Shown in pieces: positions 1 to 5,135 of a stretch of DNA of 5,135 nucleotides. Below the pieces are notes generated by a model. It searched no databases and had not been told where the DNA came from. It saw only the letters and a program-made list of their open reading frames with translations. The translations under genes were made by a program, and so were the position numbers. The DNA comes from Bacillota bacterium. Its GTDB lineage: Bacteria > Bacillota > Bacilli > Alicyclobacillales > SLC66. Within the stretch, counting starts at the first letter, position 1. Each line of letters begins with the position of its first letter. The stretch is taken from assembly GCA_021797415.1 (NCBI GenBank), contig JAJZZT010000525.1, positions 1 to 5,135 of the forward strand. Reading direction: 5' to 3'.

Positions 1-1680
1 TCGATCGCGATACTGCTGCTGGCGGTTGTCACGATTCTCCTGGCTCTGCCGACCGGCCGATATCTGCATGCCGTCTTCAGTGACGGCCGACCGCCGCTTG
101 ACGGCGCATTTCTGACAGTCGAGAAAGTCATCTATGCGCTCATGGGCGTGGATCCGTCGCGTGAGATGGACTGGAAACAGTACGCGAAAAACTTTCTGAT
201 GCTGAACTTCGTCATGTTGATTGTGGGTTACATTATATTGCGCATTATGGGATTACTTCCACTAAACCCCAACCACATCCCCAGCATGAACTGGGATTTG
301 GCGTTCAACACGGCCATCAGTTTCGTCACGAACACCAACTGGCAGAACTACGCCGGAGAGACGGCGATGTCGTACCTGGGCCAGATGATCTTCGTGCAGT
401 TCCTTCAGTTCACGGGGGTCGCGACGGCCATCGCGGTGTCAGTCGCGTTTGTCCGCGCGTTTGTCGGCAAGCGCGAGACGATCGGGAACTTCTGGGCCGA
501 TTTTGTCCGCACCATCACGCGCGTTCTGCTGCCGGGAAGCATCGTGCTCGCCGTACTTTTTTTGGCCACGGGGTCGCCGCAGACGCTGGCCCAGAACGCG
601 GTCGCCCACACACTGCAGGGTTCACTGCAAACGATCGCCCGCGGTCCGGTCGCCAGCCTGGAGGCGATCAAGCAACTCGGCAACAATGGAGGCGGTTTTT
701 TCAACGCCAACTCCGCCCATCCGTTTGAAGGGGCCACCCCGGCCTCGGACGTGCTTGGCATTCTCGCGATGAGCCTGATTCCGACCGCCCTTGTCGTGAT
801 GTTCGGCCATTTCATCCAGAACAAGCGGCAGGCCCGCGTCATCTACATACTGCTCATGGGCGTGCTGGTGTTCGGCGCATTTGTCGTTTATGCAGCCGAG
901 ACCGCCGGCAATCCGCTTGTCGCCCATCTGCTCGGCGTTCACGGGCCGAACATGGAAGGCAAAGAACAGCGTTTCGGTCCGGCGCTGTCCTCCTACTTTG
1001 TCTCCGCCACGACGGCCTATACGACGGGCGCCGTCAACGCCATGCACGACAGCCTGACGCCCTTGGGCGGCCTGATCCCGCTTTCCTGGATGATGCTCAA
1101 TACGGTCTTCGGTTCGGGCGGCGCCGGATTGCTCAATATCCTGATGTTTTTCATCATCACGGTTTTTCTGGCTGGGCTGATGGTCGGGCGGACGCCAGAA
1201 TTTCTCGGCAAGAAGATTGAGGCCAAAGAGATCAAACTGGCGACGGTCGCCATGCTGGTTCACCCCCTGATCGTACTGGCGCCGACCGCGATCGCTCTGA
1301 TGACGCCGGCCGGCCTGTCGAGCATCCTGAATCCCGGCCTGCACGGGTTCAGCGAGGTGCTGTACGCCTTCACGTCGGCCGCCGCAAACAATGGCTCGGC
1401 TTTTGCGGGATTAAACGGCAACACGGTGTTTTACAATGTGGCGCTCGGCATCGTCATCGCGGTCGGGCGCTATGCGTCGATCATCGCGATGCTGGCCATT
1501 GCGGGCGCAGTCGCCGTCAAGCAGCCGACGCCGACGACATCGGGCACGCTCGCGACCGATACGTTTTCGTTTGGCGCGATTTTTCTCGCCGTGCTCGTGA
1601 TCGTCAGTGCATTGACCTTTTTCCCGGCCCTGGCGCTTGGGCCCATCGGGGAGCAACTGCTGATGTGGAGCGGGAAATGA
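1..1680 (+). CDS. kdpA: Potassium-transporting ATPase subunit KdpA (5' end cut by window edge)
   Basis: K+-binding and translocating subunit of the KdpFABC complex in the cytoplasmic membrane, related to the superfamily of K+ transporters with four pore repeats. The frame is open from base 1. The 47 codons before the first ATG (142) encode a hydrophobic first helix and the VEKVIYALMGV stretch, which matches the KdpA N-terminus, so ATG 142 is internal. With 559 visible residues against 557 in E. coli, few residues are missing. All four selectivity-filter regions are visible: TNTNWQ (328-345), GNNGGGFFNAN (679-711), TTGAV (1021-1035) and NNGSAFAG (from 1387). The conserved GRTPEFLGKKIE and the C-terminal ALTFFPALALGP are also present. 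The protein is strongly hydrophobic with many membrane segments. The second filter region reads GNNGGG where E. coli has GTNGGG. It is first of three co-directional kdp genes, 32 nt before kdpB. Promoter and kdpF, if present, lie outside the window. Identity is very secure. Confidence 0.97.
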   Translation, partial: SIAILLLAVVTILLALPTGRYLHAVFSDGRPPLDGAFLTVEKVIYALMGVDPSREMDWKQYAKNFLMLNFVMLIVGYIILRIMGLLPLNPNHIPSMNWDLAFNTAISFVTNTNWQNYAGETAMSYLGQMIFVQFLQFTGVATAIAVSVAFVRAFVGKRETIGNFWADFVRTITRVLLPGSIVLAVLFLATGSPQTLAQNAVAHTLQGSLQTIARGPVASLEAIKQLGNNGGGFFNANSAHPFEGATPASDVLGILAMSLIPTALVVMFGHFIQNKRQARVIYILLMGVLVFGAFVVYAAETAGNPLVAHLLGVHGPNMEGKEQRFGPALSSYFVSATTAYTTGAVNAMHDSLTPLGGLIPLSWMMLNTVFGSGGAGLLNILMFFIITVFLAGLMVGRTPEFLGKKIEAKEIKLATVAMLVHPLIVLAPTAIALMTPAGLSSILNPGLHGFSEVLYAFTSAAANNGSAFAGLNGNTVFYNVALGIVIAVGRYASIIAMLAIAGAVAVKQPTPTTSGTLATDTFSFGAIFLAVLVIVSALTFFPALALGPIGEQLLMWSGK

Positions 1681-1695
1681 CAGGGATTCAGGGCT

Positions 1696-1702
1696 AGGAG
1701 GT
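1696..1702 (+). promoter_or_regulatory. Ribosome binding site of kdpB
   Basis: AGGAGGT, a near-perfect anti-Shine-Dalgarno match, lies in the 32-nt kdpA-kdpB gap and ends 10 nt before ATG 1713. It supports that start and separate translation initiation of kdpB. Such a strong site fits a Bacillota host but does not prove one. Confidence 0.85.
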
Positions 1703-1712
1703 ACTCTGGACA

Positions 1713-3761
1713 ATGGCGAAATCGAAAACGTTGACACCCGCGATCGTCCAACAGGCCGTGACCGACTCATTCCGGAAACTCGATCCGCGCGTCATGGTGC
1801 GCAATCCCGTGATGTTCGTCGTCGAGATCGGTTTTGTCATCACCTTGTTGCTGACGCTTGACCGCAATCTGTTCGGCGGGGCGTATCCGGTCAGGCAGAT
1901 CGGCTACAACGCGGTGGTGAGCGTGATTCTGCTGATCACCGTGTTGTTTGGGAATTTTGCCGAGGCGATCGCGGAAGGACGCGGCAAGGCGCAGGCGGAA
2001 AGCCTGCGCAAGACCAAGACCAACCTGACCGCGCGCAAGGTGGAGCGCGACGGGGCGGAGAAGATGGTTGAGGCGACCACGCTGCGCAAGGGCGATATCG
2101 TCCTGGTTTACGCCGGCGAACTGATTCCGGCGGACGGCGAGGTCGTCGAGGGTCTCGGTTCGGTCGACGAGTCGGCCATCACGGGGGAATCCGCACCGGT
2201 CATCCGCGGCAGCGGAGGGGACTTCAGCTCCGTGACGGGCGGGACGAAGCTGTTGTCCGACACGCTCAAAATCGCGGTGTCGACGAATCCGGGCGAATCG
2301 TTCCTTGATCGCATGATCGCGTTGGTGGAGGGGGCGTCCCGGCAGAAGACGCCGAACGAGATTGCGCTCTCCGTGCTGCTGGCGGGACTCACGCTGATTT
2401 TTCTCATCGTTGTGGTCACGCTGGAACCGTTCGCCCACTATGTGGGCGGAGCGATCGACGTCGCCACGCTGATCGCGCTGCTTGTGTGCCTGATTCCCAC
2501 CACGATCGGCGCCTTGCTGTCGGCCATCGGCATCGCCGGGATGGACCGGGTGATCCGCTTCAATATCGTCGCCAAGTCCGGCAAGGCCGTCGAGGCGGCC
2601 GGCGACGTGAACACGCTGATCCTCGACAAGACGGGCACGATCACGATCGGCAACAGGCTGGCGAGTGAATTTATTCCCGTGGGAAATCACGCCGAGCGGG
2701 AACTCATCGAGATGGCCGTCATATCCTCACTGTTCGACGATACGCCGGAAGGGCGCTCCGTCCTGGAACTGGGCGCGGCGAAAGGCGTGAAGACGGACGC
2801 GGCGCTGTACCGCGCCGCGGAGAATGTCGAGTTCACGGCGGAGACGCGGATGAGCGGACTCGACCTGCCGGACGGTACACTGCACCGCAAAGGGGCTGTC
2901 GACGCGATCCGGCGACACGTCGAAAGCGCGGGCGGCGCGGTTCCGGACGATCTCCAGGAAAAGACGGAGCGCATCGCGCGGGAGGGCGGAACGCCCTTGG
3001 CCGTGAGCAGGGGGAACACCGTGTACGGTCTGATCTACCTGAAGGATATCGTGAAGCCGGGCATGCGCGAGCGGTTTGAGGAACTGCGCCGGATGGGCAT
3101 CCGGACCGTCATGTGCACGGGGGACAACCCGCTCACGGCGGCTACCATCGCGCAGGAGGCGGGTGTGGACGATTTTATCGCCGAGGCCAAGCCGGAGGAC
3201 AAGATGCGCCTGATCAAGAATGAACAAGCGGAAGGCAAGCTAGTCGCGATGTCCGGCGACGGCACCAACGACGCCCCCGCCCTGGCGCAGGCGGATGTCG
3301 GGCTGGCCATGAACACGGGGACAAACGCCGCCAAAGAAGCGGGCAACATGGTCGATCTCGATTCGGACCCGACCAAGTTGATCGAGGTCGTCTCGATCGG
3401 CAAGCAGCTTCTCATCACGCGCGGCGCCATCACGACGTTTTCGATCGCGAACGATGTCGCGAAGTATTTTGCGATCATTCCCGCCATGTTCATGAGGGTT
3501 CAGCCGCAGTTGAAAGTGCTGAACATCATGTTTCTGACCAGCCCGAAAAGCGCGATTCTGTCCGCCCTGATCTTTAACGCGGTCGTCATCCCCGTGCTCA
3601 TCCCGCTCGCCATGCGGGGAGTCCGGTACAGGCCGATGGGCGCGACCTCAATGCTCGTGCGAAACATCGTCATCTATGGTCTTGGCGGCGTGATCGCGCC
3701 GTTTATCGGCATCAAGGCGATCGACCTGATGATCACTGCCCTGGGCTTGGCGCACATCTGA
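1713..3761 (+). CDS. kdpB: Potassium-transporting P-type ATPase subunit KdpB
   Basis: Catalytic subunit of Kdp, which hydrolyses ATP through an aspartyl-phosphate intermediate to drive K+ uptake. The 682 residues equal the E. coli length, and the start is fixed by the AGGAGGT upstream. In order: two N-terminal helices (about 34-50 and 60-80); actuator domain with TGES at 157-160; helices about 218-237 and 248-275 with the M4 proline P262 in LIPTTIG; phosphorylation motif DKTGTIT with D305; nucleotide-binding domain with F374 and K393 (KGAVDAI), aligning with E. coli F377 and K395; TGDN at 469-472; hinge GDGTNDAP with D516 and D520; then C-terminal helices with D581 and K584 ([11 protein letters not shown]), aligning with E. 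coli D583 and K586. No key residue is missing. S160 aligns with E. coli S162, whose phosphorylation inhibits the pump. The M5-M6 region carries more basic residues than E. coli (R595, K601, K612). Identity is very secure. Confidence 0.98.
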   Translation: MAKSKTLTPAIVQQAVTDSFRKLDPRVMVRNPVMFVVEIGFVITLLLTLDRNLFGGAYPVRQIGYNAVVSVILLITVLFGNFAEAIAEGRGKAQAESLRKTKTNLTARKVERDGAEKMVEATTLRKGDIVLVYAGELIPADGEVVEGLGSVDESAITGESAPVIRGSGGDFSSVTGGTKLLSDTLKIAVSTNPGESFLDRMIALVEGASRQKTPNEIALSVLLAGLTLIFLIVVVTLEPFAHYVGGAIDVATLIALLVCLIPTTIGALLSAIGIAGMDRVIRFNIVAKSGKAVEAAGDVNTLILDKTGTITIGNRLASEFIPVGNHAERELIEMAVISSLFDDTPEGRSVLELGAAKGVKTDAALYRAAENVEFTAETRMSGLDLPDGTLHRKGAVDAIRRHVESAGGAVPDDLQEKTERIAREGGTPLAVSRGNTVYGLIYLKDIVKPGMRERFEELRRMGIRTVMCTGDNPLTAATIAQEAGVDDFIAEAKPEDKMRLIKNEQAEGKLVAMSGDGTNDAPALAQADVGLAMNTGTNAAKEAGNMVDLDSDPTKLIEVVSIGKQLLITRGAITTFSIANDVAKYFAIIPAMFMRVQPQLKVLNIMFLTSPKSAILSALIFNAVVIPVLIPLAMRGVRYRPMGATSMLVRNIVIYGLGGVIAPFIGIKAIDLMITALGLAHI

Positions 3762-3764
3762 TTC

Positions 3765-3769
3765 GGAGG
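3765..3769 (+). promoter_or_regulatory. Ribosome binding site of kdpC
   Basis: GGAGG lies in the 16-nt gap after the kdpB stop. It is 8 nt from GTG 3778 and 11 nt from ATG 3781, so either can be the start. ATG 3771 is only 1 nt away and in another frame, so it is not served by this site. Confidence 0.75.
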
Positions 3770-3777
3770 GATGCAAC

Positions 3778-4362
3778 GTGATGCGCAGTGTGATAATCTC
3801 CATCCGCACAACCCTCGTGTTCATGGTCCTGTGCGGGTTGCTGTACCCGCTGTTCATGGTGGCCGTCGGCCGGATCGCCTTCCCGTTTCAGGCGCAGGGC
3901 GAGATGCTGCGCCAAACGTCCGGCCAGATTGTCGGATCGCAACTGATCGCGCAGGCTGTCACGGCGCCCGGACTCTTTCATCCCCGACCGTCGGCGGTCG
4001 ACTACAACGGCGACGGATCGGGCGGATCCAATCTCGGCCCCACCAACCCGGCGCTGATTGCCGAAATCCGAAAGAATCTGGCCCAGGTGCTGAAAGACAA
4101 CCCCGGGCTCACCGCTTCGCGCGTGACGCCCGGCATGGTGGAATCGTCCGCGTCCGGGCTTGATCCGACCATCTCGGTGACTGACGCGACGTTGCAAATC
4201 CCGCGCATCGCCGCGGCGACGGGGCTGTCGCGGGCACAGTTGCAAAATGTCGTGCTGGAAAATGAGCGCGGCCGGTTCCTCGGTATCTTCGGCGAACCGA
4301 GGATCAACGTGCTCGACGTGAACCTGTTTCTCCTGCAGATTCAGCGCCGTCCCGTTCGCTGA
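3778..4362 (+). CDS. kdpC: Potassium-transporting ATPase subunit KdpC
   Basis: Single-pass membrane subunit that associates with KdpA and KdpB; in known complexes it has a large extracytoplasmic domain and is needed for assembly and activity. At 194 residues it is close to E. coli KdpC (190). One N-terminal transmembrane helix spans about residues 9-31, with the YPL motif at 23-25. KdpC hallmarks follow: GSQLIAQ (53-59), FHPRPSA (67-73), GGSNLGPTNP (82-91), SASGLDP (124-130), QIPRIA (140-145) and GEPRINVLDVNL (172-183). The start is GTG 3778 or the adjoining ATG 3781; the latter sits 11 nt from its GGAGG, just as in kdpB. The last codons (RRPVR) and the first two bases of the stop fall inside a 16-bp direct repeat, so the extreme C-terminus may be recently altered. 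It is the last gene of the operon on this side; no kdpD follows. Confidence 0.96.
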   Translation: MMRSVIISIRTTLVFMVLCGLLYPLFMVAVGRIAFPFQAQGEMLRQTSGQIVGSQLIAQAVTAPGLFHPRPSAVDYNGDGSGGSNLGPTNPALIAEIRKNLAQVLKDNPGLTASRVTPGMVESSASGLDPTISVTDATLQIPRIAAATGLSRAQLQNVVLENERGRFLGIFGEPRINVLDVNLFLLQIQRRPVR

Positions 4363-4390
4363 CGCGCGTTCGCTGCCGTCCCGTTCGCTG
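4346..4390. repeat. Short direct repeat across the kdpC stop codon
   Basis: The 16-bp sequence GCCGTCCCGTTCGCTG occurs perfectly at 4346-4361 and 4375-4390, 29 bp apart. A shorter core CGTTCGCTG occurs a third time between them at 4367-4375, giving three copies at 14-15 bp spacing. The first copy covers the last kdpC codons and part of its stop. This looks like local duplication or slippage. No function is evident. Confidence 0.8.
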
Positions 4391-4410
4391 CGCGGTACCG
4401 ACGCGCGAAC
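4383..4410. terminator. Imperfect hairpin between convergent genes, possible terminator
   Basis: Arms GTTCGC (4383-4388) and GCGAAC (4405-4410) pair perfectly. The stem continues with GCG/CGC and CG/CG across two single-base bulges (T4389, A4401) to a GTAC loop, 11 bp in all. It lies 20 bp past the kdpC stop and 32 bp past the stop of the minus-strand gene, where a shared terminator would be expected. Neither strand has a T-run after the stem, so an intrinsic terminator is doubtful. It may instead protect a 3' end or have no role. Confidence 0.35.
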
Positions 4411-4442
4411 AGTTCCCTGGCACAAGAGGCGCGCCGCATGCG

Positions 4443-5135
4443 TCAGCGGACCATTTCGGCGTGCAGCCGATCGTACATCGCGGCTTCCGACAAGGCGATG
4501 CGTCGGCCTGTTTCATACATGATGGCGAGTTCTTCGCGGCTGCCGTACGCGGACAGGATGTCGCGGCACAGTTGATAGTGGCGCGGTTCGTGCATTGTCG
4601 CGTGCACATCCCAGAAGCGCGTGTCGATCCTGCGTTCCCGGTTATACGCCGGGTGTTTCATCCCCTCGCCGACGGCCCCCATCACGTCTCCCGCAAACCA
4701 CTCCGATCCGAGCCCGACCGCCGCCATCGCCGTAAGCGGCGACGCGGTGCGGAAAAATTCGATGAAAAAGTTGACGGCCTGCGCGATGGCCGGCGACATG
4801 GGGATATTCGGGAAACCGTCTTTATCAAGCGGAAGCTCCGGATCGACGGAGAGCAGGAATGTTCTGTAGAGCGTCTCGTGCGAGCGGTCCACCTTCCCGC
4901 GGCCGGCTTCGTCCCACAGGTTGTCCGCCAGAGGAATCCACCAGTTGGCGATCGGCTCCATGGCGCTGATGGCGGCTCCGAGAACGCGCGGAAAGTGTCT
5001 GCTGTAAAAGCTGTACTGGATCGCAAAATAACGGATCTGCGCCATGGAATACGCGCCGGCGCGCAGGGTGCAGAGGAATCTCCCCGTAAAAAAGTGTTCC
5101 TGCACCACCTGGTCCATCGCGCGCTCAACCGCTTC
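4443..5135 (-). CDS. Heme-oxygenase-fold (TenA/PqqC/diiron oxidase-like) protein, 5' end cut by window edge
   Basis: Probably an all-helical protein of the heme-oxygenase-like superfamily that includes TenA, PqqC, CADD and 'iron-containing redox enzyme' proteins. The substrate cannot be told. The frame stays open to the right edge, giving 230 visible residues; Met at 5117 may be internal. Counting from that Met, HFFTGRFLCTLRAG (8-21) and the aromatic YFAIQYSFYSRHFP (30-43) resemble early helices of the family. NLWDEAGRGKVDRSH (67-81) gives E70 and H80; GLGSEW gives E139; VHATMHEPRH (171-180) gives H172, E177 and H180. The order and spacing recall the CADD diiron ligands E81, H88, E142, H174, D178 and H181, except that the usual H-x3-D-x2-H reads H-x4-E-x2-H. 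There is no signal peptide in the visible part, so it is presumably cytoplasmic. It is convergent with kdpC and not part of that operon. The fold call is fairly confident; metal binding and reaction are inference. Confidence 0.75.
   Translation of the reverse strand, partial: EAVERAMDQVVQEHFFTGRFLCTLRAGAYSMAQIRYFAIQYSFYSRHFPRVLGAAISAMEPIANWWIPLADNLWDEAGRGKVDRSHETLYRTFLLSVDPELPLDKDGFPNIPMSPAIAQAVNFFIEFFRTASPLTAMAAVGLGSEWFAGDVMGAVGEGMKHPAYNRERRIDTRFWDVHATMHEPRHYQLCRDILSAYGSREELAIMYETGRRIALSEAAMYDRLHAEMVR

Noticed and set aside
142..144. ATG 142 as the kdpA start
   Set aside because: The frame is open to base 1, and the upstream 47 codons encode the hydrophobic first helix and conserved N-terminal residues of KdpA, so this Met is internal.
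622..1344. 240-codon open frame on the minus strand inside kdpA
   Set aside because: The translation is rich in Arg, Asp, Gln and His with no recognisable domain, typical of the antisense shadow of a GC-rich gene.
1767..2690. 307-codon open frame on the minus strand inside kdpB
   Set aside because: Low-complexity charged composition (many R, D, Q, H), opposite a perfectly conserved KdpB; an antisense shadow.
3771..4163. Alternative plus-strand frame starting at ATG 3771, right after GGAGG
   Set aside because: It lies only 1 nt from the Shine-Dalgarno, its product is Arg/Pro-rich with no domain, and it overlaps KdpC, which matches its family along its whole length.
3733..4425. 230-codon minus-strand open frame covering kdpC
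   Set aside because: It is antisense to an intact KdpC and its composition is the same charged shadow type; no domain is recognisable.
4428..4435. GGCGCGCC palindrome near the minus-strand gene's stop
   Set aside because: An 8-bp palindrome of only G and C is expected by chance in GC-rich DNA, and nothing around it suggests an operator.
4682..5128. 148-codon minus-strand frame overlapping the heme-oxygenase-fold gene
   Set aside because: It is a Ser/Arg-rich out-of-frame shadow; the overlapping frame carries the family motifs.

Overview
The window is an ordinary housekeeping/stress-response locus. It holds most of a high-affinity potassium uptake operon (kdpA-kdpB-kdpC, plus strand), followed by a convergent gene on the minus strand for a heme-oxygenase-fold, probably metal-dependent protein. 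I found no previously undescribed multi-gene system, no mobile element, no CRISPR array and no RNA gene.

Layout: kdpA fills 1-1680 and is cut by the left edge, with probably only a few N-terminal codons missing. A 32-nt gap with a strong AGGAGGT leads into kdpB (1713-3761). A 16-nt gap with GGAGG leads into kdpC (3778-4362). An 80-bp intergenic stretch follows, with a short GC-rich repeat and an imperfect hairpin. The minus-strand gene runs from its stop at 4443 to the right edge, where its 5' end is cut off. No gene-free stretch exceeds 300 bases.

The three kdp genes encode one membrane complex. KdpA is the K+-selective channel-like subunit, KdpB the P-type ATPase that energises transport, and KdpC a single-pass accessory subunit. 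All expected signature motifs are present and no frameshift is visible, so the pump looks functional. Neither KdpD/KdpE nor a c-di-AMP riboswitch is in view. Because kdpC is followed by a convergent gene, any linked regulators would have to lie upstream of kdpA.

Organism: a GC-rich bacterium. The consensus AGGAGGT/GGAGG ribosome binding sites and the style of KdpA (for example the NTVFGSGGAG and GRTPEFLGKKIE stretches) resemble Bacillota, perhaps high-GC Alicyclobacillaceae-like lineages. This is inference from recalled family resemblance, not from a search.
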